Below are positions 18,102 to 26,857 of a DNA stretch of 64,000 nt, in pieces. Location of the stretch: assembly GCA_041552055.1 (NCBI GenBank), contig JBFELO010000006.1, forward strand, positions 10,893 through 74,892, written 5' to 3'. The notes under the pieces are model-generated. The model was not told where the DNA came from and did not search any database. It saw only the letters and a program-made list of their open reading frames with translations. Origin of the DNA: JBFELO01 sp041552055 (lineage in GTDB: Bacteria; Acidobacteriota; Thermoanaerobaculia; Thermoanaerobaculales; Sulfomarinibacteraceae). Each line of letters opens with the position of its first letter. Within the stretch, counting starts at the first letter, position 1. Both the position numbers and the translations under genes were made by a program.

Positions 18102-19319
18102 TTGCGCCACCACAAGGCCACCCTTGGAATCATCTTTCTGATCGTGTTCATCGATCTGGTCGGTTTCGGGATCGTGATCCCGTTCCTGCCCCTGTACGCC
18201 GAGGAGTACGGTCCGTCGCCGGTGGTGTTCGGACTGCTCATGGCGTCGTTCTCGCTGATGCAGTTCATGGCCGCTCCGATCCTCGGTCGGCTGTCGGACC
18301 GGTACGGTCGACGGCCGGTGCTGCTGGTCTCGCTGGTGGGGTCGGTTCTCGGGTACGTGATGTTCGCGTTCGCCGGATCGATCGCGATGTTGTTCCTTTC
18401 GAGAATTATTGACGGCATCTCGGGAGGCAACATCTCGACCGCTCAGGCGGTGATAGCCGACATCACCGACGAGAGGGACCGCGCCAAGGGAATGGGCCTG
18501 ATCGGCGCCGCCTTCGGGCTCGGCTTCATCTGCGGCCCCGGCATCGGTGGCCTGCTCGCCGAAGTCGCGACGTGGCTGCCGGGAGTTGCCGCGGCGACCA
18601 CGTCGGCGATCGCCTTCGTGTTGGTGTTGCTGCGGCTGCCCGAGACTCTGGATCCAGCGGCACGGGAGCACGCTCGAGCCCACGCGTTCGGGCTCAGGAG
18701 TCTGTCGGAAGCACTGTCGCACCCTCTGGTCGGCCTCTGCCTGATCATGATCTTCCTGATCATCTTCGCGTTTGCCAATTTCGAGACCACGTTTGCCCAG
18801 TTCGGTCGCCTCGTTTTCCAGCTGTCGACCTCCCAGATCGGCTGGCTCTTCGTGTACGCGGGCGTGCTCGGGGCAGTCATCCAGGGGGGGCTCGCCGGTG
18901 CGTTGGCGCGGCGGTTCGGTGAAGGTCGCCTGGTGGCTGTCGGGGCTTTTCTCAGCTTCGTGGCTCTCGGTTTCCTGCCGTACGTCCGGCATCAGAGTTG
19001 GCTGCTGGTGGCTCTGGCCCTGCTCGCAGTCGGGCACGGTATCGCGGCACCATCGCTGTCCGCGTTGACCTCCAAGCTGGTGACGCGAGACGAGGTCGGA
19101 GGAGTGATGGGCATCTACCAGTCGCTGTCGAGCCTCGGCAGGATCACGGGCCCGTTCTGGGGCGAGCTGGTGTACGGCTCGCTGGGTTTCGAGTGGCCCT
19201 ACCGCACTGGATCGGTGTTCATGCTCGCGGCGAGCGCGGTGGGCGTGGCGCTGCTGATCCGCCTGCGCCGTGTCGGCGCGGCGACGGCCGAGAAGAGAGT
19301 GAACGCCGACGCAGCTTGA
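18102..19319 (+). CDS. MFS transporter, TetA/multidrug-type (DHA1) exporter
   Basis: 405 residues and 12 predicted helices. The TTG start at 18102 has GGAGAG a few bases upstream; no better start exists before LGIIFLIVFIDLVGFG. Motif A, GRLSDRYGRRPVLL, lies in the loop between helices 2 and 3, and a second RFGEGR version occurs after helix 8. The closest family is the tetracycline/drug-proton antiporters, but substrate cannot be assigned. A TAGAAT -10-like hexamer lies at 18072-18077. Confidence 0.88.
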   Translation: MRHHKATLGIIFLIVFIDLVGFGIVIPFLPLYAEEYGPSPVVFGLLMASFSLMQFMAAPILGRLSDRYGRRPVLLVSLVGSVLGYVMFAFAGSIAMLFLSRIIDGISGGNISTAQAVIADITDERDRAKGMGLIGAAFGLGFICGPGIGGLLAEVATWLPGVAAATTSAIAFVLVLLRLPETLDPAAREHARAHAFGLRSLSEALSHPLVGLCLIMIFLIIFAFANFETTFAQFGRLVFQLSTSQIGWLFVYAGVLGAVIQGGLAGALARRFGEGRLVAVGAFLSFVALGFLPYVRHQSWLLVALALLAVGHGIAAPSLSALTSKLVTRDEVGGVMGIYQSLSSLGRITGPFWGELVYGSLGFEWPYRTGSVFMLAASAVGVALLIRLRRVGAATAEKRVNADAA

Positions 19320-19409
19320 GGTTCGCGTTCGGTCCGAGATCGAGTATCATCAGCCGGCCCGCGTCGCGCGGTGCCGCAAGAACGGAGCGCAGGAAAGAGG
19401 AGTCGACGG

Positions 19410-20018
19410 ATGCATCGAAACCCCTGGTTCACACTGATCCTCGGATTGATGGTCGGGCTGGTGCTCGGGTATGTGTTTGCCGAGCGGCAGGCCGTGCCGT
19501 CGGCGACCACCGCCGCGCGACAGGCCGGAGCAGCCGCTCAGAGCGGTCTGCCGGAGGGACACCCCCCGGTCGATGCGGGCGCCGGCGGCGCCGAGGCCCA
19601 GCGCCTGTCTCAGCAGGCGGCAGAGCTGCAGCGGATGCTCGCCCAGAGCCCGGACGATCACCGCCTGATGGTGGCACTCGGGAACCTGTACTTCGACGGG
19701 GGCCGGTGGACCGAGGCCCGGATGTGGTACGAGAGGTCGCTCGAGCTCGAGGCGGCGGACCCGAACGTGGTCACCGATCTCGCCGTTGTCCATCGCAATC
19801 TGCAGCAGCCGGACCGGTCGCTCGAGCTGCTCGATCAGGCCATCGCCATGGATGCCGAGCACTGGCAGGCTTATTACAACAAGGTCATCGTGCTCCAGTT
19901 CGATCTCCACCGGCACGACGAGGCGGCCGCGACGCTCGCCCGGCTGAAGGAGATTGCGGCAACCAACCGCGAGGTTCCGGACCTGTCCGGGCTGGAGGCG
20001 GAGGTCCTGGGGGGCTAA
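19410..20018 (+). CDS. membrane-anchored tetratricopeptide-repeat protein
   Basis: 202 residues from the ATG at 19410 with AGAGGAG upstream. An N-terminal anchor (WFTLILGLMVGLVLGYVF) is followed by an Ala/Gly-rich linker. About three TPR units lie at residues 75-180 (LMVALGNLYFDGGRWTEARMWYERSLEL is the clearest). TPRs mediate protein contacts; the architecture resembles CcmH/CycH-type or tetratricopeptide assembly factors, but no enzyme domain is present. It follows the MFS gene after 90 bases and may share its transcript. Confidence 0.8.
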   Translation: MHRNPWFTLILGLMVGLVLGYVFAERQAVPSATTAARQAGAAAQSGLPEGHPPVDAGAGGAEAQRLSQQAAELQRMLAQSPDDHRLMVALGNLYFDGGRWTEARMWYERSLELEAADPNVVTDLAVVHRNLQQPDRSLELLDQAIAMDAEHWQAYYNKVIVLQFDLHRHDEAAATLARLKEIAATNREVPDLSGLEAEVLGG

Positions 20019-20039
20019 CACCGCCGCCGGAGCGCCCGG

Positions 20040-20267
20040 GGCAGGGCTTGAGGCCTTGGTCGCCCGGCACTCACGCATGAGCGCCGGGCTGGGCTTGGGG
20101 GCATGAGGGGTTCTCAGAGCTGCTCTGTGTGAGCCCCCACGTCCTCACGCCCTGAAAGGGCGGGCGGTCGAGCGACCGGCGACCAGCGACGGGCAGGTTG
20201 GGCAATCCCATCGCGTGGCGAGAGAGACGATTGACCCCTTTCCACTGCAATTCGCGCAGCGAATTGC
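20040..20267. repeat. CCCGGCACTCA palindrome repeat plus AATTCGC palindrome
   Basis: A 26-base near-palindrome at 20063-20088 with arms CCCGGCACTCA/TGAGCGCCGGG lies within GGCTTGAGG...GGGCTTGGGG context. The same unit recurs at 45691-45716. An AATTCGC palindrome occupies 20247-20267, only 3 bases past the stop codon of the minus-strand barrel gene. Confidence 0.85.
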
Positions 20268-20270
20268 ACA

Positions 20271-21590
20271 CTAGAACCTGAAGGTCAACCCCGTCAGCGC
20301 GCGCACTTCCTCGAAGTCGTCGTGGTCCATGAACTCGGCGACCAGCAGCAGGGAGAACAGTCGGCTGATGTTGGCGTTCATGGACAGGGCCCAGCGCTCG
20401 CTCTCCGGCCGCAGTTCGACGTATCCGCCGTCGCCGTCGGAGTAGTGGAAGATCGAGAGCGAGGTGTTGTAGTCGAGCGTCAGGTAGACGCGACGGCCCA
20501 GGGTCTTGCCGAGCGACACGTAGGTCGAGTCGTACTCGTGGTCGAGCCGGTCGATGCGCGAGTTCGAGGCGGTAAGATCGAGCCCGACGCCAAGGATGTC
20601 ATTGACAGAGAAGCCGTAATTGAGGCGGTCACTCCACTCGTCGTCGCGGTTGTTGCGGTCGCGGCCGTAGCCGGCCCAGAAGCGCACCCGACGCCACGGA
20701 TTGAGGGTAACCCTGAAACGGCCCGACTCGAAGAGCAGCCCGTCGAGGCGCTCCGGGGAGACCGGCCGACCATCGAGCACGTCGTCGGTGATCGAACGGG
20801 CGTCGATCGAACGTCCCCGGTGGTAGGTCCCCTGGAACTCGATGAGGCGGACCGGGGCGTAACGGATGTTGGTGAAGAAGTAGCTGAGCTGGCTGTCGCC
20901 GAGGCCGGCAGGGCCCTCGGTGTCGTACTGCAAACCCTGATAGAGGAAGAACTTCCGTGCCACCGGTATGAAGTTGTTGAAGGTGATGACCGAGCGCTCG
21001 GTGAGGTCGTCGTTGCGGATCATGGTCCAGCCGAGCACGTGACGCCGGCCGTGACTGCCGTCGACCGCGACGTAGACGCCGCCCTTCATGATGTCGTCGA
21101 CGTAGCCCGCCTCGCGGATCTTGGGCTCGAGGCCGCCGTAGAGGCCGAACCGGAACTGTCCGAACGAAGACGCGTTCGCCGCGCGGTACTCGCCCCACAG
21201 GCCGCCCACCGAGCCGAGACCACCGAGGTCACGCAGCCACATCTGGCCGACCCGGAGCCTGAACCGACCCTCGCTCGCCCTGAGCCCGATCCAAGCCTCG
21301 TAGATCGAGACCCGTTCGTCGCGCGCCTCGGAACTCGGGTAGGTGGCGACCCTGGTGTCGAGGCCGTACTCGAAGTTGGTGTCAGCGCGGCGGTCGGAGT
21401 AGAACGACAGGGTGGCGATCAGCTCGCTGAAGTCGTAGCTCTCGCCCTCGACCGGCTCGCGCTGGGACCAGTTGGCGAACAGTGAGAAACGACCGGAGGA
21501 GGGGATCGCCTGAGCGAGCGTTGTCCGGGCCGGCAGCAGCGTCGCCAGCACGAGCGCCAGTACTGCGGTTCGCGAGGTCGACCTAGTCAT
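20271..21590 (-). CDS. outer-membrane beta-barrel protein partnered with the multiheme cytochrome
   Basis: 439 residues. A signal peptide covers residues 1-27 (LPARTTLAQA). The remainder is alternating amphipathic strands with frequent aromatic girdle residues and a C-terminal phenylalanine (LTGLTFRF), the classic end of an outer-membrane barrel. The start ATG at 21590 lies inside the last codons of the multiheme cytochrome gene, an 8-base overlap, so the two are made together. By analogy with porin-cytochrome conduits it may be the outer-membrane sleeve for electron export. It is clearly shorter than MtrB/PioB proteins, and I do not recognise a named family. Confidence 0.75.
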   Translation of the reverse strand: MTRSTSRTAVLALVLATLLPARTTLAQAIPSSGRFSLFANWSQREPVEGESYDFSELIATLSFYSDRRADTNFEYGLDTRVATYPSSEARDERVSIYEAWIGLRASEGRFRLRVGQMWLRDLGGLGSVGGLWGEYRAANASSFGQFRFGLYGGLEPKIREAGYVDDIMKGGVYVAVDGSHGRRHVLGWTMIRNDDLTERSVITFNNFIPVARKFFLYQGLQYDTEGPAGLGDSQLSYFFTNIRYAPVRLIEFQGTYHRGRSIDARSITDDVLDGRPVSPERLDGLLFESGRFRVTLNPWRRVRFWAGYGRDRNNRDDEWSDRLNYGFSVNDILGVGLDLTASNSRIDRLDHEYDSTYVSLGKTLGRRVYLTLDYNTSLSIFHYSDGDGGYVELRPESERWALSMNANISRLFSLLLVAEFMDHDDFEEVRALTGLTFRF

Positions 21591-24500
21591 GGCTCGCCCT
21601 CGTTCGGAAGGAGATTCGTGGAGGTGGTTCCCCATCGGGGTGGCACGAGTAGCAGAACGCGGAGTCGTACTGGTAAGCCTCACCCTCGCTTTCGTGCCTG
21701 TCGTCCATGTCGCTCTGCGGGTGGCAGCCGGCGTCGAGGCAATTGAAGACGCCGAAGTTGGACGGGTTTGGGTGGCAGTCGATGCAGTCCGCACTCGCGT
21801 GCGGTCCTCCAGTGATCGGGAAGTACGGGTGGTTGAACGTGCCGTCGTTCCAGGTGGGGTCCGACGCCCTGTGGCAGAGCGTGCAGTCGGTCGGATAGCC
21901 CGCGGCCACGTGGTTGGGTCCCGTCGCCCCCTCGTAGTCGGAAAGGTGGCAGTCGACGCAGTCCGACGGCAACCCGGCGTAGACGCCGCTGGAGTGGCAG
22001 GCCGAGCAGTCGAGGGTCGCGTGGACTCCGACAAGGGTGTACGGGTGCGTGAAGTCGGCGTCGCCCCAGTTGGTCGGCGTGTGGCAGGTCTCGCAGGTGG
22101 TGGGGAATCCGGCGTCGGGGTGGTTCGGGTCGGTGGTGGCGTTGTAGTCCTCGAGGTGGCAGTCGACGCAGTCGGACGGCAGCCCGTCGTACACGGTGCC
22201 GGTGTGGCAGGCGTTGCAGGACTGGGCCGTGTGCGAGCCGACCAGCGGCCACACCGTGTGCGGGTAGGTGGCCTGGAACCAGTCCGGATCCGAGTTGCTG
22301 TGGCACGAATCGCATGTGGTCGGGAATCCGGCCGCCGAGTGGTTCGGGTTGGTGGTGGCGTCGTAGTTGTCGATGTGGCAGTCGACGCAGTCCGACGGCA
22401 ACCCGGCGTAGACGCCGCTGGAGTGGCAGGCCGAGCAGTCGAGGGTCGCGTGGACTCCGACAAGGGTGTACGGGTGCGTGAAGTCGGCGTCGCCCCAGGT
22501 GGTGGGCGTGTGGCAGGTCTCACAGGTGGTCGGGAAGCCGGCGCTCGCGTGGTCCGGATCGGTGGTGGCGCTGTAGTCGTCGAGGTGACAGTCGACGCAG
22601 TCGGACGGCAGGCCTGCGTACACGGTGCCGGTGTGGCAGGCGTTGCAGGCCTGGCTGGTGTGAGATCCGACCAGCGGCCACACGGTGTGCGGGTAGGTGG
22701 CCTGGAACCAGTTCGGATCCGACGCCCTGTGGCAGCGGGTGCAGTCGGTCGGGAATCCGGCCGCCGGATGGTTCGGGTTCGTGGAACTGTCGTAGTCCGT
22801 GCGGTGGCAGTCGACGCAGTCGGACGGCAGGCCCTCGTATACCCCGCTGGAGTGGCAGGCCGAGCAGTCGAGGGTCGCGTGCACCCCGACCAGCGCGTAG
22901 GCGTGGTCGAATCCGCTGCCGTCGCCGTCCTCCCATCCGCCGTCGGACGGGTCGTGGCAGTTCTCGCAGTCGGTCGGGAATCCGGCGGCACCGTGGTCCG
23001 GATCGTCGGCGTCGTTGTAGTCGTCGATGTGGCAGTCCACGCAGTCGGACGGCAGCCCGGCATAGATGCCGCTCGAGTGGCAGTCGTCGCAGTCGAGGGT
23101 GGCGTGCACGCCGGTCAGTCGGAACGCGTGATCGAAGTCCGCGTCCTCCCACGAGGTCGGCTCGTGGCAGGTCTCGCAGGTTGTCGGGAAGCCGGCGGCG
23201 GCGTGGTCCGGGTCGTCGGCGCGGTTGTAGTCGTCGATGTGGCAGTCCACGCAGTCGGACGGCAGCCCCGCGTACACGTCTCCGGTGTGGCACGCAATGC
23301 ACCGCTGCGAGCTGTGGGACGCGACCAGTGGCCAGACGGTGTGGGGGTAGGTCGCCTGATGCCAGTTCGGATCGGTCTGGCTGTGGCAGGTCTCGCAGTC
23401 GGTCGGGAAACCGGCCGCAACGTGGTTCGGATCTCTCGATGCGTCGTAATCCGACTGATGGCAGCCGACGCAGTCGGTCGGTGTGCCGGCGTACACGCCA
23501 CCCGCGTGGCAGTCGGAACAGTCGAGCGTCGCGTGGACGCCGACGAGCTGGTACTCATGATCGAACTCCGCGTCCTCCCACGAGCTGTCGCTGCGGTCGT
23601 GGCAGAGGCGACAGTTGGTGGGGAATCCCGCGGCAACGTGGTCCGGATCGTCGGTGTCGTTGTAGTCGTCGATGTGACAACCGACGCAGTCCCTCGGCGT
23701 GCCCAGATAGACGCCGTTCGGGTGGCAGGCCGCGCAGTCGAGGGTCGCGTGCTGGCCGAGAAGGCGATACGGGTGGTCGAAGGTCGCCAGGTTCCACGAC
23801 GCGTCGTTCGGGCGGTGGCAGACGTCGCACTGGGTCGGGAAGCCGGCGGCGACGTGGTCCGGATCGTCAGCCCGCTGGTAGTCGTCGCTGTGGCAGGAGT
23901 AGCAGTCCGGACTCACGCTGCCGTCGAACCGCCACCCGGGGTGACAACCGGTGCAGTCGACGGTCTGGTGCTGGCCGCCGATGTCGAAGCCGGTGTAGGA
24001 GTGATCCCAGTTGACCGTGGTCCACGAGATCGCCTGGTGGCAGTTCTCGCATTCAAAGCCGAACTGTGTGCGGTGCGGGGCGTCCTCGCGCCGGATCCAG
24101 TGACAGTCGTAGCACCGCGTCGGGGTCCCCTTGATCTGCTGGTTCCAGTGGCAGTCGGCGCACGGCACGGCGAGGTGCCGACCCTCGAGCGGGAACAGGC
24201 CCGACTTGTGGAACGCCCGCGACGCGTTCTTGAAGTGGGCGTCGGTCGCGTGACACTGGGTGCAGTCGCCACCGAGCGTGCCCTGGTGGGCGTCCTCGTG
24301 ACAGTGCGAGCACTCGGTGGAGAGGGTCAGAAACGATCGAGTCGTGTGGCATCGTGAGCACTCGCCGGCGAACTCGCCGTGATAGCCTTCGAGGGCGAAG
24401 CCGGTCTCCCCGGCGTGGTCGAAGCCTGCAGTGTCCAGGGGTCTCAGGTCCGCGTCGCGTCCCTGGTGCTCGACGTGACAGATCGCACAGTCGGCCGGCG

Positions 24501-24861
24501 TGACCTCGCGGTGGACGCCCTTCTGGGCCGCGATCCGCTCCGCGATCTGGTCGTGGCACACCAGGCAGCGCTCACCGTCGACGTTGAGGTCGTCGTCGTG
24601 GCAGTTGTCACAGCTGTCGGGATCCTCGAGCCCCTCGTGGGCGCGACTCAGGTGCCCCGGCATGAAGTCGATTTCGTCGTCCTGCGCGCGGACCATCAGC
24701 GTGGGCATCGCCACCACGACCGCGGCGAGAAGCCAGGGGGTGAACCGTCGCAAGGGGGGTCTGCCGAGTCGTCGGAGGTCGACGGCAGAGGTCGAGGGTG
24801 CTGCTGGATCGGCTCGATGTTCGTGATCGTCGAAGGGGGTTTCGAGTTGCCTTTTTGCCAC
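21583..24861 (-). CDS. giant secreted multiheme c-type cytochrome (41 CXXCH motifs)
   Basis: 1092 residues from the GTG at 24861 (GGAAGAGGGCAGG upstream). After a long polar N-terminus, a signal segment ends MPTLMVRAQ at about residue 60. I count 41 CXXCH sites and one CX4CH (CLDAGCH) near the C-terminus. The first 11 sites form an irregular cytochrome c3-like N-terminal part. From about residue 330 the protein is built of repeats based on DCVDCH..DY....DPDH.AAGFPT.C..CH....LVGVHATLDC. A six-heme super-repeat of 143 residues is visible at DNA level. It should form a long electron wire outside the inner membrane, probably at the cell surface with the coupled barrel protein. Distal histidines are abundant, fitting bis-His ligation. 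Confidence 0.95.
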   Translation of the reverse strand: MAKRQLETPFDDHEHRADPAAPSTSAVDLRRLGRPPLRRFTPWLLAAVVVAMPTLMVRAQDDEIDFMPGHLSRAHEGLEDPDSCDNCHDDDLNVDGERCLVCHDQIAERIAAQKGVHREVTPADCAICHVEHQGRDADLRPLDTAGFDHAGETGFALEGYHGEFAGECSRCHTTRSFLTLSTECSHCHEDAHQGTLGGDCTQCHATDAHFKNASRAFHKSGLFPLEGRHLAVPCADCHWNQQIKGTPTRCYDCHWIRREDAPHRTQFGFECENCHQAISWTTVNWDHSYTGFDIGGQHQTVDCTGCHPGWRFDGSVSPDCYSCHSDDYQRADDPDHVAAGFPTQCDVCHRPNDASWNLATFDHPYRLLGQHATLDCAACHPNGVYLGTPRDCVGCHIDDYNDTDDPDHVAAGFPTNCRLCHDRSDSSWEDAEFDHEYQLVGVHATLDCSDCHAGGVYAGTPTDCVGCHQSDYDASRDPNHVAAGFPTDCETCHSQTDPNWHQATYPHTVWPLVASHSSQRCIACHTGDVYAGLPSDCVDCHIDDYNRADDPDHAAAGFPTTCETCHEPTSWEDADFDHAFRLTGVHATLDCDDCHSSGIYAGLPSDCVDCHIDDYNDADDPDHGAAGFPTDCENCHDPSDGGWEDGDGSGFDHAYALVGVHATLDCSACHSSGVYEGLPSDCVDCHRTDYDSSTNPNHPAAGFPTDCTRCHRASDPNWFQATYPHTVWPLVGSHTSQACNACHTGTVYAGLPSDCVDCHLDDYSATTDPDHASAGFPTTCETCHTPTTWGDADFTHPYTLVGVHATLDCSACHSSGVYAGLPSDCVDCHIDNYDATTNPNHSAAGFPTTCDSCHSNSDPDWFQATYPHTVWPLVGSHTAQSCNACHTGTVYDGLPSDCVDCHLEDYNATTDPNHPDAGFPTTCETCHTPTNWGDADFTHPYTLVGVHATLDCSACHSSGVYAGLPSDCVDCHLSDYEGATGPNHVAAGYPTDCTLCHRASDPTWNDGTFNHPYFPITGGPHASADCIDCHPNPSNFGVFNCLDAGCHPQSDMDDRHESEGEAYQYDSAFCYSCHPDGEPPPRISFRTRASHD

Positions 24862-24975
24862 GTCCTGCCCTCTTCCTTCAACCTTCTGCGGTCGTGCTGA
24901 ATTGTACATACGCTCAAGTGAAATGAGCGCTTCTCGAATCTCAATCGCAACTAAATCCTATTAGTCTTCAACCCC

Positions 24976-24991
24976 TGTGACTCGGATCACA
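24976..24991. promoter_or_regulatory. CRP/FNR-superfamily operator between cytochrome and sensor-kinase genes
   Basis: TGTGACTCGGATCACA is an exact TGTGA-N6-TCACA palindrome, the CRP consensus. It lies in the divergent region between the multiheme cytochrome gene and the first sensor kinase gene. Its centre (24983.5) is about 42-44 bases before the predicted kinase transcription start, a class II activator position. No CRP/FNR gene is in the window. Confidence 0.65.
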
Positions 24992-24992
24992 C

Positions 24993-25021
24993 TTGGTCGA
25001 GCGCGCCATCCGTTGTATCGT
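24993..25021 (+). promoter_or_regulatory. putative promoter of the sensor-kinase operon
   Basis: TTGGTC at 24993-24998, a 17-base spacer and TATCGT at 25016-25021 give a moderate sigma70-type promoter placed correctly below the CRP-like site. The start codon at 25052 follows about 25 bases after the expected transcription start. Confidence 0.4.
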
Positions 25022-25051
25022 TCGCTTGGAGTTCCATCATGGACGGGAATC

Positions 25052-26395
25052 GTGTCTGAACGAAACAGGGTTATCGCCTTGATCTGCATCATGATGACCG
25101 GCACCATGCTGGTCGCCGGGATGGCGTTGTGGGTGCTGTACCGAACGGCGTTCGATGAGGAGCGCGCGCGCCTGCTCGAGATGGCTCAGAGTCACGCCCG
25201 CGTGATCGAGGCGGTCGCCGACTTCGACGCGAGACACTCGCGCGACTTCCCGGGCGGTCCCGGAGCGGCCACGCTCGAGCAGATCATCGACGCCCACGGC
25301 CGGTACCAGGGATTCGGCGAGACGGGTGAGTTCACGATCGCCCGGCGGTCCGTGGACCAGATGGATTTTCTGCTCCTGCACGGCGGCGCAGGACTTCAAC
25401 TACCGTTTCAGATTCCGTTCGACTCGGAGCGGGCCGAGCCGATGCGGCGAGCGCTCCTGGGCCAGTCCGGAACCGTAGTCGGGCTCGATTACCGCGGTGC
25501 GGCCGTGCTCGCGGCATACGAACCGGTCGGTGAGCTGGACCTCGGCATCGTCGTCAAGATCGATCTCGCCGAGGTCCAGGCGCCGTTCAAGCGGGCGGGC
25601 CTGTTGGCCGGGGGGTTCACTCTCCTCGTGGTCGTCGCCGGTGCGGCCCTGTTCGTTCGAATTACGGGACCGATCATCTCGCGGCTCGAGGAGCATTCGC
25701 AACGGCTCGAGCACACGGTCGATGCGCTGCAGGAGAGCGAAGCCGCGGTGCGGGCCTCCCTCGACGAAAAGGACGTGTTGCTGCGCGAGATCCATCACCG
25801 GGTGAAGAACAACATGCAGGTGGTGTCGAGCCTGCTGAAGCTGCAGGAGGGCCGGCTGATCGACGAGCGGCTCCGACGGGCGTTGCAGGGGAGCCAGAGT
25901 CGAGTCCGCGCCATGGGGCTCGTTCACGAGGTTCTGTACAAGTCGAGCGACCTGGGACAGATCGACCTGCAGCGATACATCACGGGGTTGGTGAGCAGCC
26001 TGGTGAAGATGTACGGCAGCCAGGAGGATCGCGTCAGTCTCTCGGTCAACGCGGACGGCCTGCGTCTCGGCATCGACGAGGCCGTGCCGTGTGCGCTGGT
26101 GATCAACGAGCTGATCTCGAACTCACTCAAGTACGCGTTCCCGGCTGGAGCGGAGGGCGAGATTCGGATCGAGGCCGCACAGATCGGAGACGACGAGGTG
26201 GAGCTGACCGTGAGCGACAACGGCGTCGGCATCCCCCCTGATGTGACCTTCGACAGCGCAACCACGATGGGTATGCGACTGGTCAAGGGGCTCGTCGAGA
26301 ACCAGCTCGGCGGGCTGGTGCGAGTCGACCGCGACAACGGGACCCGTTTCTCGATCGTATTCGAGCGGAGTCCGGTCCGCCCCGAGGCGACGTAG
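25052..26395 (+). CDS. membrane sensor histidine kinase, HisKA_2 type
   Basis: 447 residues from the GTG at 25052. An earlier in-frame GTG at 24977 lies inside the CRP-like site and is rejected. A transmembrane helix (VIALICIMMTGTMLVAG) is followed by a periplasmic sensor of about 150 residues and a second helix near residue 190. After a coiled coil comes the HisKA_2 box LLREIHHRVKNNMQV, with the phosphorylated histidine near residue 248. A HATPase_c domain (ELISNSLKYAF, DNGVGIP) ends the protein. The stop codon is directly followed by the start of a receiver gene, its likely partner. The position beside the cytochrome operon suggests redox or metal sensing. Confidence 0.92.
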   Translation: MSERNRVIALICIMMTGTMLVAGMALWVLYRTAFDEERARLLEMAQSHARVIEAVADFDARHSRDFPGGPGAATLEQIIDAHGRYQGFGETGEFTIARRSVDQMDFLLLHGGAGLQLPFQIPFDSERAEPMRRALLGQSGTVVGLDYRGAAVLAAYEPVGELDLGIVVKIDLAEVQAPFKRAGLLAGGFTLLVVVAGAALFVRITGPIISRLEEHSQRLEHTVDALQESEAAVRASLDEKDVLLREIHHRVKNNMQVVSSLLKLQEGRLIDERLRRALQGSQSRVRAMGLVHEVLYKSSDLGQIDLQRYITGLVSSLVKMYGSQEDRVSLSVNADGLRLGIDEAVPCALVINELISNSLKYAFPAGAEGEIRIEAAQIGDDEVELTVSDNGVGIPPDVTFDSATTMGMRLVKGLVENQLGGLVRVDRDNGTRFSIVFERSPVRPEAT

Positions 26396-26800
26396 GTGAA
26401 CGGCCGCCGCATCCTCGTCGTCGAGGACGAATTCATCGTCGCGTTCGAGATCCAACAGACGCTCGAGGACAGGGGGTTCGCGGTGTGCGACGTGGTCGCC
26501 TCGGGTGAGGAGGCGGTGGCCGCGGCCGAGCGGGAGCGACCCGACTGCGTCCTGATGGACATCAACATCAGGGGGGCCATGGGTGGTGTCGAGGCCGCAC
26601 GTCGCATCAGTGCGCAGTTCGGAGTTCCGGTTGCGTTCTTGACCGGTTTCCCCTCCGGGCAGGTGAAAGAGCAGGCGCGGGACCTGATACCGATTGCGTA
26701 CTTCACCAAACCGTTGAATCTCGACGAGATCTGCGCGGTGCTGGAACGAACGCTCGGCCCGGGGGGCGTAGACTCCGATTCGGATGGCGAGGCGCCGTGA
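26396..26800 (+). CDS. single-domain response regulator (CheY-like receiver)
   Basis: 134 residues, one receiver domain only. The phosphoacceptor aspartate is in VLMDINI, the acidic pair is VVEDE near the N-terminus, and the conserved lysine is in YFTKPLN. The GTG start abuts the kinase stop codon with no gap. HisKA_2 kinases commonly pair with such stand-alone receivers or with sigma-factor mimics. There is no output domain, so it must act by protein contact or phosphorelay. Confidence 0.93.
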   Translation: MNGRRILVVEDEFIVAFEIQQTLEDRGFAVCDVVASGEEAVAAAERERPDCVLMDINIRGAMGGVEAARRISAQFGVPVAFLTGFPSGQVKEQARDLIPIAYFTKPLNLDEICAVLERTLGPGGVDSDSDGEAP

Positions 26801-26857
26801 GGGGCTCGTGGGTGGAGACCGCTCATTTTCGCTCTGCCGTCGGACTGCGAGGGTCAA

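Noticed and set aside
21940..23600. CRISPR-like regular DNA repeats
   Set aside because: The periodicity is in frame, encodes CXXCH repeats, and the spacing and length are those of cytochrome domain duplication.
21589..24357. 922-codon plus-strand open frame over the multiheme cytochrome
   Set aside because: Valine/glycine/arginine-rich repeats mirror the cytochrome repeats on the other strand; a shadow frame in GC-rich repetitive DNA.
24977..25051. Upstream GTG start for the first sensor kinase
   Set aside because: It lies inside the TGTGA-N6-TCACA palindrome and ahead of a plausible promoter; the GTG at 25052 fits better.
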